Below, in pieces: positions 37,113-46,300 of a stretch of 64,000 bases of DNA (position 1 is the first letter of the stretch; every line of letters begins with the position of its first letter). This DNA comes from Tsuneonella amylolytica (GTDB taxonomy: Bacteria; Pseudomonadota; Alphaproteobacteria; Sphingomonadales; Sphingomonadaceae), in contig NZ_CP032570.1 in NCBI RefSeq assembly GCF_003626915.1, positions 1,612,001-1,676,000 on the forward strand. Direction: 5' to 3'. The notes under the pieces are model-generated. The model was not told the DNA's origin. It saw only the letters and a program-made list of their open reading frames with translations, and did no database searches. Position numbers and translations under genes: made by a program.

Positions 37113-37197
37113 GCGGGTGTGGCGGAATGGTAGACGCCGGGGACTTAAAATCCCCTGAGCTTTGCTCGTGCGGGTTCGAGTCCCGCCACCCGCACCA
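37113..37197 (+). tRNA. tRNA-Leu (anticodon TAA)
   Basis: Acceptor stem GCGGGTG pairs with CACCCGC (37187-37193). Anticodon stem GGGGA/TCCCC encloses loop CTTAAAA, anticodon TAA at 37146-37148. A long variable arm (TGAGC TTTG CTCG-type stem, ~37155-37169) marks it as class II. T loop is TTCGAGT and CCA is encoded at 37195-37197. Length is 85 bases. Confidence 0.97.
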
Positions 37198-37377
37198 TCT
37201 TGTCCGACCGGCACGCGCACATCGGAGCGAGGGAGCCGTATCCGGTTGCGAAAGCTTTCGGTAACTCACCGCAGCAACCCGGTATTTACCCGTAAAGCGC
37301 GATTACCGTGATGGAGACCGGTGCGGGCTATCCGAACCTTTGCGGTCGGGTGCCGCGAGGAATGGGACAACGGGTCG

Positions 37378-38034
37378 ATGGAGCACCAGAGGATTGACGT
37401 GCCGCAGTCTGCGGCTTCGATCGCGGACGCCTGCGAAGAACGCAGTGCCCCGCGCTTCACGCTGCTGATTCGTTCGGCCAAGCTGGTCGCGCCGACCGGC
37501 GAATTCATCTGCGTCATTCGCGACGTGTCCGAATCGGGCGTCAGCCTGCGCGGCTTCCATGCGCTGCCCGTGGGCGAGCCGCTGTTCCTCGAACTGCAGA
37601 CCGGCGAGCGGCACGAGATCGCCGCGATCTGGGGACGCGGGTACGAGGCGGGTTTCCGCTTCGTGAACAGCGTCGACGTGGCCCGACTGGTCGCAGAAGT
37701 GGGTTGCTTTCCGAAGCGGCAGCTGCGGCTCGGCATGGCGTTCCCGATCGAGCTGATGTTCCTCGGCCGCAGGATCGCAGCGGAAATCCTCAACGTCTCG
37801 CAGCAGGGTGCGCGGATCGCCTGTGCCGAAATCCTCGCTATCGACCAGCCGGTACGCATGGCATCGGCCAACTTTCCGGAGGTTCGCGCCCGGGTTCGGT
37901 GGCGGCGGAACGGCGAGTGCGGGGTAGTCTTCGACGACACCTTCACGCTCGCGCAGCTGGCGATCTTCGCTGCTCAGCTCCAGCAGCCGGACTTGCTGAC
38001 CGACCCGGAATGCGCCTCCGCCGCGCGGCGCTGA
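37378..38034 (+). CDS. Protein with two PilZ-like domains
   Basis: A 218-residue cytoplasmic protein. The first PilZ domain has the full c-di-GMP signature: RSAPR (RxxxR) near residue 22, then DVSESGVSLRG (D/NxSxxG) near residue 50. The second, from about residue 115 (KRQLRLGMAFPIELMF), keeps NVSQQGARIA but its RxxxR is degraded, so it probably does not bind the nucleotide. It is likely a c-di-GMP effector of motility, adhesion or polysaccharide output. ATG 37378 is used; a GTG at 37321 with GGAG upstream is a real alternative adding 19 residues. A TTTAC/GTAAA palindrome lies at 37285-37296. Confidence 0.85.
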   Translation: MEHQRIDVPQSAASIADACEERSAPRFTLLIRSAKLVAPTGEFICVIRDVSESGVSLRGFHALPVGEPLFLELQTGERHEIAAIWGRGYEAGFRFVNSVDVARLVAEVGCFPKRQLRLGMAFPIELMFLGRRIAAEILNVSQQGARIACAEILAIDQPVRMASANFPEVRARVRWRRNGECGVVFDDTFTLAQLAIFAAQLQQPDLLTDPECASAARR

Positions 38035-38097
38035 GGCGCTGGCCCGACGCGCGTTTACCATTCGGTAACCAAATTCCTTCACTCCCCGATCCATCGA

Positions 38098-39681
38098 ATG
38101 GGGGGCCAAGTGACCGATCTATCCAGCGAACTGACCGTCGACGTCGCCATCATCGGCGCGGGCCCTGCGGGATTGACCGCGGGATACCTGCTGACGAAGG
38201 CAGGCAAGACGGTGGCCATCGTCGAGAAGGACGCCACCTATGTTGGTGGCATCAGCCGCACCGTGGAGCACGAGGGCTACCGCTTCGACATCGGCGGGCA
38301 CCGGTTCTTCTCGAAATCGCAACAGGTCGTGGATCTGTGGAACGAGATTCTGCCCGACGACTTCATCCAGCGCCCGCGGATGAGCCGCATCTATTACGAA
38401 GGCAAGTTCTACAGCTATCCCCTGCGCGCGTTCGAGGCGCTGTGGAACCTCGGCGTCTTCCGGTCCGCCGCGTGCATGGCCAGCTACGCGTGGTCGAAGG
38501 TCTTCCCGGTGCGCGAAGTGCGCAGCTTCGAGGACTGGACCAGCAACCAGTTCGGCAAAAAACTCTACGGCATCTTCTTCAAGACCTACACCGAGAAGGT
38601 CTGGGGCATGCCCTGCAACGAGATGAGCGCCGACTGGGCCGCCCAGCGCATCAAAGGGCTGTCGCTATGGGGTGCGGTGGTCGACGGGCTGAAGCGCAGT
38701 CTTGGCCTCAACAAGCGGCCCAACGACGGTATGGCGACCAAGACCCTGCTCGAGACCTTCCGCTATCCACGGCAGGGCCCGGGCATGATGTGGGACGCCG
38801 CGCGCGACAAGATCGTGGCGACCGGCCTCGGGACGGTGGTCATGGGTCATTCGCTGGAGCAGCTCGCTGCGGACGGTAACGGCGGCTGGCGGATGACAGC
38901 GAGCGCGAAGAATGGCGGCAAGGTCGCCATCCGGGCCGCGCACGCCATCAGCAGCGCGCCGATGCGCGAACTGGCCGCGCGCATGCACCCGCTGCCCGAC
39001 ACGACATTGAACGCCGCCAATCTCAAGTACCGCGACTTCCTTACCGTGGCGCTGATGGTGGAAGGGGAGGACCTGTTCCCCGACAACTGGATCTACATCC
39101 ACGACAGCAAGGTGAAGGTGGGCCGCGTACAGAACTTCCGGTCCTGGTCGCCCGAGATGGTGCCCGATCCGGACATGGCCTGCGTCGGCCTCGAATACTT
39201 CTGCTTCGAAGGCGACGGACTCTGGTCGATGGCGGACGACGACCTCGTGGCGCTCGCAACGAAAGAGATGGAAATCCTCGGCCTGCTCGACCCGAAGAAG
39301 GTCAAGGGCGGCGCGGTGGTGCGGCAGGAAAAGGCCTACCCCGTCTACGACGAGACTTACGCCGCCAACGTCGCCGCGATGCGCTATGAGCTGGAGGACA
39401 GGCATCCCACGCTTCACCTCGTGGGCCGCAACGGCATGCACCGCTACAACAACCAGGATCACGCGATGATGACCGCGATGCTCACCGTCGAGAACATCCT
39501 CGCCGGCAGCCGTGTCTACGACACCTGGTGCGTGAACGAGGACGCCGAATACCACGAGGCGGGCGACGAGGGAGCCGAGGCAGCGCTACCGCAACGCGAG
39601 GTGACCGCCGATCAGGCCGCCGCGCTCGGATCGGTGCGCGATGTGCCCCGGCGGGTGGGCGAGGGGCGCCGGGCGGCCTGA
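38098..39681 (+). CDS. FAD-dependent oxidoreductase, UDP-galactopyranose-mutase-like
   Basis: A 527-residue flavoprotein with an N-terminal dinucleotide motif (VAIIGAGPAGLTAGYLL at ~15-31) and an FDIGGHRFF segment typical of the amine-oxidase/UGM-like group often encoded with glycosyltransferases. The C-terminal HLVGRNGMHRYNNQDHAM is a family signature. It likely acts on a nucleotide or lipid-linked sugar. Followed after 113 bases by GtrA and a GT-C-like membrane enzyme. GTG 38110 with GGGGGG upstream is an alternative start. A TTACC/GGTAA inverted repeat lies just upstream at 38055-38068. Confidence 0.82.
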   Translation: MGGQVTDLSSELTVDVAIIGAGPAGLTAGYLLTKAGKTVAIVEKDATYVGGISRTVEHEGYRFDIGGHRFFSKSQQVVDLWNEILPDDFIQRPRMSRIYYEGKFYSYPLRAFEALWNLGVFRSAACMASYAWSKVFPVREVRSFEDWTSNQFGKKLYGIFFKTYTEKVWGMPCNEMSADWAAQRIKGLSLWGAVVDGLKRSLGLNKRPNDGMATKTLLETFRYPRQGPGMMWDAARDKIVATGLGTVVMGHSLEQLAADGNGGWRMTASAKNGGKVAIRAAHAISSAPMRELAARMHPLPDTTLNAANLKYRDFLTVALMVEGEDLFPDNWIYIHDSKVKVGRVQNFRSWSPEMVPDPDMACVGLEYFCFEGDGLWSMADDDLVALATKEMEILGLLDPKKVKGGAVVRQEKAYPVYDETYAANVAAMRYELEDRHPTLHLVGRNGMHRYNNQDHAMMTAMLTVENILAGSRVYDTWCVNEDAEYHEAGDEGAEAALPQREVTADQAAALGSVRDVPRRVGEGRRAA

Positions 39682-39794
39682 GGCACGAGGCGGCGATCAA
39701 GAAGCCTTCGGGGGCGTTGGCTAAAAAGTAACGGGATGGACCGACAATCGCGCGCGGCAAGGATGCCGCTCGCACACGAGACACGGGGGCACGG

Positions 39795-40214
39795 GTGATC
39801 GCAACGCTGACCAGGTTCGCCGACGTGCGGCTCGTGCGCTACGCCCTGGCGAGCGTGGGCGCGCTGGCGATCGACATGGGCAGTTTCCTCGCGCTGCTCG
39901 CGCTGGCGGTGCCTGCCGCAGGCGCCTCGGCCATCGGATATATCGTCGGGATCGGGGCGCACTGGATGCTGTCGAGCCGCGCGGTCTTCGTCGGCCGCGT
40001 CGCCGCGAACGGCGCGGCGCGCCACCGGCAGAAGGCCCTGTTCGTGGGATCGGCGCTCGTCGGCCTCGCGATCACCACCGCGATCGTCGGCGCAGGGGTC
40101 CGCGCCGGCATGGACCCGCGGGTTGCGAAGCTCGCCGCCATCGCGGTCAGTTTCGCCATCACTTGGATCCTGCGCAGCCGCGTCGTGTTTCGTAACCCGG
40201 CGGGCGCGCGGTGA
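39795..40214 (+). CDS. GtrA-like membrane protein
   Basis: A 139-residue, four-span membrane protein of the GtrA family (LVRYALASVGALAIDMGSFLAL at the start, VAFAITW-type VSFAITWILRSRVVF at the end). Family members are thought to flip or deliver polyprenyl-phosphate-linked sugars across the inner membrane. It starts with GTG and its stop overlaps the GTG of the next gene (GTGA), so coupling to the GT-C-like enzyme is likely and fits a lipid-linked sugar donor/transferase pair. Confidence 0.85.
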   Translation: MIATLTRFADVRLVRYALASVGALAIDMGSFLALLALAVPAAGASAIGYIVGIGAHWMLSSRAVFVGRVAANGAARHRQKALFVGSALVGLAITTAIVGAGVRAGMDPRVAKLAAIAVSFAITWILRSRVVFRNPAGAR

Positions 40215-41980
40215 GCCTTTTCGTGGAACGGCGCAGGCCTGCGGTCACGCCGGAACTGCTGATGCGCGTCACGCTCGCCTGGGCGATGATTGCAGCACTG
40301 CTGCTCGTCACCGGGCTGCCCGCCATTCTCGGCCACCGGTTCCCGGACCCCGACGATACCCTGCGCCTGCTGCAGGTGCGCGACCTCATTGCTGGGCAGG
40401 GCTGGTACGACATGACGGTTCACCGCGCCGACGGGGAGGTCATGCACTGGTCGCGGCTGGTCGACCTGCCCATTGCGGCGGTCATCCTCGCCCTGCGCGG
40501 TCTCGTCGGGATGGCGGCGGCGGAAACGACCGCGCTCGTCGTGGTCCCCCTCGTTACGATGTTCGTCTGCCTGTTCCTCGTCGGCCGGATAGCCTGGCGG
40601 CTGCTAGGCGACGAACTGGCCATGTTCGCGTGCCTGGCGCTGGCCTTTTCGGTGCCGGTGGTTGAACAGCTGCGGCCGATGCGCATCGATCACCACGGGT
40701 GGCAGATCGCGCTCGTCCTCCTCGCGCTCAACGCCATGATGGCCCGGTCGCCGCGTACCGGCGGGTGGATCGTCGGCGGCGCGCTGGCGACCGCGCTGGC
40801 GATTTCCATCGAGCAGCTCCCTATCGCCTGCGCGTTCGTCGCGGTCCTCGCATTCCGCTGGTTTTCGGACCGGCACGAGCGCCAGTGGCTGGTCTCCGCG
40901 ATGCAGGCGCTCGCCGTCGTTTCCGCCGTGCTCTTCGCCGCGACCCGCGGCCTGTCGGCGATGCAGACGTGCGACCAGATCGCGCCGGTGCACCTCGCTG
41001 TCTTTGCGTGGGGCGCGGTCGTGTTCACCGCCGCGTCCGCGCTTGAGCCGCGTCCGCGCGGTATGCTGTTCGCCGCCGTTGCCGCCGCGGTCGGGGGCGC
41101 GCTCGCGATCGTGTGGCAGATCGCGCCCGCCTGCATCGGCGGCACGTTCGGTGCGGTCGAACCGGTGGCGCGCGAGTTGTGGCTGTCGCGGGTCGCGGAA
41201 GGGAGCCCCATCTGGCGACAGGACCTGCCAGTCATGCTTCAGATCGTGCTGCCGCCGGCGATCGGCCTCGCCGCGCTGGTCCGGCTCGCGGGCCGTTCGT
41301 CGGGTTGGTTGCGGCGGTGCTGGACCGAATACGCGATCCTTCTGGCTGCGGCGTTCGTCCTCAGCATATTCGTCGCGCGGGCCGGAGCGGTGGCGGGCGC
41401 GCTCGCCGCGATCCCGGTGGGCTGGCAACTGCGCGAATGGCTCCGCCGGGTGCGCCATGCGCGCCGGCCGATGAAGCGTATCGCCACTTACGGCGCGGTC
41501 TCGGTCGCGCTCGTTCCCGCCGCGCCCGCACTCCTGCTGCTGAGCGCGGTGCCGGGCCAGGCGCAAGGGCAGTACGCGCCCCTCCATCGCATGCCGGCAG
41601 AGGGCGAGTGCGGAATCTCGGCTGCGCCGCTGGCGCTGAAGGAAGAACCGACCGGCAGGTCGCTCGTCCCGCTCGATGTCGGTGCGATCGTGCTGCTCGA
41701 AACCCGTCAGTCGGTCATGGCAACCGCGCACCACCGCGCGGCCAAGCTCGGGACGGTGATACGCGCCTTCACCGCCGACGATGCGACCGCCCGCGCCATC
41801 GTGGAGGGCGAGGGGATCGACACCGTCGCGCTGTGCCCCTCGCTGGCCGAACCGCAGAATTATGCTCACGATGCGCCGAACGGCCTTGCCGCTGCGCTGA
41901 TGAGCGGCCGAGCGCCCGGCTGGCTGGAGCCGCTTGCCCCGCGCGGCGATGGCTGGAGGGTGTGGCGCGTGCGCCACTGA
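40211..41980 (+). CDS. Polytopic membrane protein, GT-C glycosyltransferase-like
   Basis: A 589-residue protein with roughly 11-12 membrane segments and a ~150-residue soluble C-terminal part. The first periplasmic loop holds FPDPDDTLRLLQVRDLI (Asp pair ~46-50) and MHWSRLVDLP; a second conserved-looking motif is RPMRIDHHGWQIAL (~155-168). Acidic pair in loop 1 plus a later D-H motif is the pattern of GT-C enzymes (STT3, ArnT, PMT) that use polyprenyl-phosphate sugars. The acceptor is unknown: protein, lipid A or glycan. Coupled to gtrA by a GTGA overlap. Confidence 0.7.
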   Translation: MSLFVERRRPAVTPELLMRVTLAWAMIAALLLVTGLPAILGHRFPDPDDTLRLLQVRDLIAGQGWYDMTVHRADGEVMHWSRLVDLPIAAVILALRGLVGMAAAETTALVVVPLVTMFVCLFLVGRIAWRLLGDELAMFACLALAFSVPVVEQLRPMRIDHHGWQIALVLLALNAMMARSPRTGGWIVGGALATALAISIEQLPIACAFVAVLAFRWFSDRHERQWLVSAMQALAVVSAVLFAATRGLSAMQTCDQIAPVHLAVFAWGAVVFTAASALEPRPRGMLFAAVAAAVGGALAIVWQIAPACIGGTFGAVEPVARELWLSRVAEGSPIWRQDLPVMLQIVLPPAIGLAALVRLAGRSSGWLRRCWTEYAILLAAAFVLSIFVARAGAVAGALAAIPVGWQLREWLRRVRHARRPMKRIATYGAVSVALVPAAPALLLLSAVPGQAQGQYAPLHRMPAEGECGISAAPLALKEEPTGRSLVPLDVGAIVLLETRQSVMATAHHRAAKLGTVIRAFTADDATARAIVEGEGIDTVALCPSLAEPQNYAHDAPNGLAAALMSGRAPGWLEPLAPRGDGWRVWRVRH

Positions 41981-42002
41981 TCTCGACGCTCGTCGAACTC
42001 TC

Positions 42003-42024
42003 CGCGCGCTAGGTCGAGCGCGCG
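42003..42024 (+). terminator. GC-rich hairpin after the GT-C-like gene
   Basis: 8-base perfect stem CGCGCGCT/AGCGCGCG with a 6-base loop, starting 23 bases after the stop at 41980. No U-run follows, so it is at most a weak or factor-assisted terminator separating the glycosylation genes from the RND efflux genes. Confidence 0.35.
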
Positions 42025-42148
42025 ATTGCCCCGTGATGCACCGCAGCGTATGGCCCGCTGACCCGCATGCTTGCATGTGGTGACCTACTCCGATAACACA
42101 CTTTGGCGCGGCCGGAGGCGATGGAGCCGGGCGGACAGGGCACAGGCG

Positions 42149-43351
42149 ATGAATTACGAGACGACCGTCGAAGCACAGGACAGCGTGCAATACCGGGACA
42201 GCCGCGATAGCGACCTGTCCGGCGTGACGGTGGACGAGCGCCCCGCGAAGAAGCGGCGCTGGCCGCTGGTCGCGCTCGTCGGCGCGATCCTGCTGGCCGT
42301 CGTACTCTATCTCGCCGCGGGCGGCGGCGCCGAGGAAGACCCGTTCGCTCCGCCCGAGGCCGGGCAGATCCCCTCGGTCAGCGTCATCACGCCGGGCCGC
42401 GCGACGATCGCCGGCACCATCGATGCCACCGGCACTCTCGCCGCGCGCCGCGAACTCCCCGTGGGTTCGGTGGGCGAGGGCGGCCGGGTGGTGTCCGTTT
42501 CCGTGGACGAGGGCAGCTGGGTCCGCCAGGGCCAGGTGCTCGTATCGGTCGACCGCTCGGTGCAGAACCAGCAGATCGAGGGCGCGCGCGCCCAGATCGG
42601 CGTCGCCCGCGCCGACCTCAATCTCGCGCAGGCCAACCTCGACCGCGCCCTCAAGCTCGTCGATCGCGGCTTCATTTCCAAGGCCGACGTCGATCGGCTG
42701 ACCGCCACCCGCGATGCCGCCCGTGCGCGCGTCAACGTGGCGCAGGCAACGGTTGGCGAACTGCAGGCGCGTACCGCGCGGCTCAACATCTACGCGCCGG
42801 CTTCCGGCCTCGTTCTCACCCGCAGCGTCGAGCCCGGCCAGACGGTGGGTGCCGGCGGCACCCCGCTATTCACCATTGCCCAGGGCGGCGAGATGGAACT
42901 GCGTGCCAAGCTGAGCGAACAGGACCTCAACGCGATCTCGGTCGGCAACGAGGCGCGGGTGACCCCGGTGTCGAGCGAGAAGTCGTTCGTGGGACAAGTG
43001 TGGCAGATCGCTCCCACGATCGACCAGCAGACCCGGCAGGGCGAGGCGCGCATCGCGCTCGCTTACGCACCCGAACTCAAGCCCGGCGGCTTCGCCTCGG
43101 CCAGCCTCGCCAGCGGCACGGTCGTCGCCCCGATGCTGCCGGAATCGGCGATCCAGACCGACGAGAAGGGGCAGTTCGTGTATGTCGTGGCCCAGGACAA
43201 CACCGTCCAGCGGCGCGGCATCCGCACCGGCATCGTGACCGAGAACGGTATCGCCATCGTCGAAGGCCTCACTGGCAACGAACGCATTGTCCTAAGGGCC
43301 GGCGGATTCCTGGCGCCGGGCGACAAGGTCAAGCCGGTGGCGGCCCGGTGA
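42149..43351 (+). CDS. RND efflux periplasmic adaptor (membrane fusion protein)
   Basis: A 400-residue HlyD/AcrA-type adaptor linking an RND pump to an outer-membrane channel. It has an unusually long charged cytoplasmic N-tail (~36 residues), one membrane anchor (39-58), a lipoyl-like half (RRELPVGSVGEGGRVVSVSVDEGSWVRQG split by a coiled hairpin at ~130-200) and beta-barrel/membrane-proximal domains. ATG 42149 is chosen over 42071 because the latter runs through the likely leader. The permease follows after 16 bases; no TolC-like channel gene is adjacent. Confidence 0.9.
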   Translation: MNYETTVEAQDSVQYRDSRDSDLSGVTVDERPAKKRRWPLVALVGAILLAVVLYLAAGGGAEEDPFAPPEAGQIPSVSVITPGRATIAGTIDATGTLAARRELPVGSVGEGGRVVSVSVDEGSWVRQGQVLVSVDRSVQNQQIEGARAQIGVARADLNLAQANLDRALKLVDRGFISKADVDRLTATRDAARARVNVAQATVGELQARTARLNIYAPASGLVLTRSVEPGQTVGAGGTPLFTIAQGGEMELRAKLSEQDLNAISVGNEARVTPVSSEKSFVGQVWQIAPTIDQQTRQGEARIALAYAPELKPGGFASASLASGTVVAPMLPESAIQTDEKGQFVYVVAQDNTVQRRGIRTGIVTENGIAIVEGLTGNERIVLRAGGFLAPGDKVKPVAAR

Positions 43352-43367
43352 GGCCGACGCGAACGCC

Positions 43368-46300
43368 ATGAACATGCGTAACATCTCCGCCTGGTCGATC
43401 CGCAACCCGGTGATCCCGATCATCCTGTTCGCGGGCCTGCTGATCGCGGGCCTCGTCGCGTTCAACCGGATGACGGTGATCAACTTTCCAGAGGTCGATT
43501 TCCCGGCGGTGACGATCAACGTCGCCCAGCCCGGCGCCGCCCCGACGGAAGTGGAAACACAGATCACCCAGAAGATCGAAGGCGCCGTGCGCTCGATCAA
43601 CGGGGTGGAAGAAATCAGTTCGACCGCATCCGAAGGCAGTTCGAGCACGTTCGTGTTCTTCACCGTCGGCACCAATTCGAACGACGCCACCGCCGAAGTG
43701 AAGAACGCGGTCGACCAGATCCGCGGCGACCTGCCCGACGGCATCCTCGAACCGCAGGTCCGCAAGGTCGAGATCAACGGCGGCAGCCTGCTCGGCTATT
43801 TCGCGGTCAGCGCCGACGACATGACGATGGAGCAGCTGAGCTGGTTCATCGACGACACCGTCAGCCGCCAGCTCCTGTCGGTGGAGGGCATGGCCAAGGT
43901 CAGCCGCGGCGGCGGCGTCGACCGGCAGATCCGCGTGGTCGTCGACCCGGCGCGTATGCAGGCGCTCGGCGTCACCGCGCGCGACATCAACAACGTGCTG
44001 CGCCAGACCAACATCAACGCCGCCGGCGGCCAGACCGAGATCGCCGGCTCGCGCCAGTCGGTCCGCGTGCTCGGCAACGCGCAGACCGCCTATGCCCTCG
44101 GCCAGAGCCAGATCAATTTGGGCGGCGGGCGGACGGTCAAGCTGAGCGACGTCGCCGACGTCACCGACAGCTATTCCGAGCGGACGAGCTATTCGAAGCT
44201 CAATGGCCGCGAGGTGGTGACCTTCTCGATCGAGCGCGCGCGCGGCACTTCCGACGTGGAAGTCTACGACGATGCCGTCCGGGTCTTGAAGAAGATCGAG
44301 GCCGACAACTCCGGCGTCCACTTCACCTCGCTGTTCACGCCCGTCGATTACACCAAGAGCCAGTACGAAAGCTCGATGGCGGCGATGATCGAGGGCGCGA
44401 TCCTGGCGATCGTGGTCGTGTTCTTCTTCCTGCGCGACTGGCGCGCGACCATCATCAGCGCGATCGCGATTCCGCTGTCGGCGATCCCGACCTTCTGGTT
44501 CATGGATCTGCTGGGATTCAACCTCAACACGCTCAGCCTGCTCGCGCTCGGCCTCGTCGCGGGGGTGCTGGTCGACGATGCGATCGTGGAGATCGAGAAC
44601 ATCGTCAGACACATGCGGATGGGCAAGTCCGCCTATCAGGCGTCGATCGACGCGGCCGACGAGATCGGCCTTGCCGTGGTGGCGACGACCATGTCGATCG
44701 TCGCGGTGTTCCTGCCGGTGGGCATGATGCCGGGCATCCCGGGCGAATTCTTCAAGCCGTTCGGCCTCACGGTCGTGGTCGCGGTGCTATGCAGCCTGGC
44801 GGTGGCGCGCATGATTACCCCGATGATCGCCGCCTACTTCCTGCGCGCGCACGGCGAGCAGTCGCACGGCGAGGGCCGGGCGATGGACTTCTACATGCGG
44901 GTACTCACCTGGACGCTCGATTCGCGCCGCAGCCATGAACTGCGCGCGAAGCTCGCCTTCGTCCGCACGCGCCTTGCCTACTACGTCCCGGCGCTCGTCG
45001 CGGGCGTCGCGCTGATGGCCTATTCCATCTTCACTCGCGCGAACGCCCCCGTCGACCCATTGAGCGAACCGCCGGGCACCATGAGCCTGCTGATGGGCGG
45101 CCTGTTCGGCGGCTTCCTGCCGGGCTTCCTGCTCGGCTGGCTCGTTACCTTCATCGTCGGGCTGATCTACGGCCGGATGGCGGGATACGACAGCAACGGC
45201 TGGACCGAGCGCTCGCGTTTTGCCGGGAAGCGCTTTCTCGCTCGCGCGCGCGACCACCGGTTCTACGCCTTCCTCATCGGCGTCGGCGCGTTTATCGCGA
45301 CGATCCTGATGTTCATGGCACTGCCGAGCCAGTTCCAGCCCGAAGAGAACAACGACACTTCGCAGGTCTCGATCACGATGGTGCCGGGCACTACGCTGGA
45401 GCAGACCGAAAGGGTGGCCCGAACCGCCTCCAATCTCCTGCAGCGCCAACCGGAAACGGTGCGCGTGCTCGAATCCGTGCGCGAAGGAAGCGCGACGCTT
45501 TACGTGGCCCTGAAACCCGCGGCCGAACGCGAAACGAAGACCAAGGAGTTCGAAAAGCGCCTGACGCCCGAATTGCAGACGATCGCCGACGCCCAGATCA
45601 ATTTCCAGGGTGGCGACGGCGGTGGTGGCGGCAGCGGCCGGGCGTTGTCGGTGATGCTGTCGGGTAGCGACCCTGCTCTGTTGCAATCGACCGCGCAGAC
45701 CCTCGTCGAACAGATGCGCGGGGTCGAGGGGGTCGTGGCGCCTCGCATCGCCGCGGACCTTCAGCGCCCCGAACTCATCATTCGTCCGCGAATGGACCTT
45801 GCCGCTTCGCTGGGGGTCACGACCGCATCGCTCAGCCAGGCGATCCGCATCGCGACGCTGGGCGAGATCGACCAGAATTCGGCCAAGTTCTCGCTATCGG
45901 ACCGGCAGATTCCCATTCGGGTAATCCTGCCCAAGGATTCGCGACAGGACCTTTCCACCGTCGAAAACCTGCCCGTGCCGACCGCCAGCGGCGGTTCGGT
46001 ACCGCTGAGCCGGGTGGCCGAAATCAGCTTCGGATCGGGTCCGACGCAAATCCAGCGTTACAACCAGTCGCGCCGCGTGGTCGTGGGTGCGGACATCGGT
46101 CCCAAGGCGGTGTCGGGCGACCTGATGAAGCAGATTCGCGCATTGCCGATCATGCAGAACCTGCCGCAGGGCGTCAGCAGCGAGCCGGTCGGAGACGACA
46201 AACGCCAGGCGGAGGTCATCAACTCGTTCCTCGTCGCGGTCGTAAGCGGCGTATTTCTCGTCTTCGCGGTGCTCGTGCTGCTCTACCGCCGGTTCATCTC

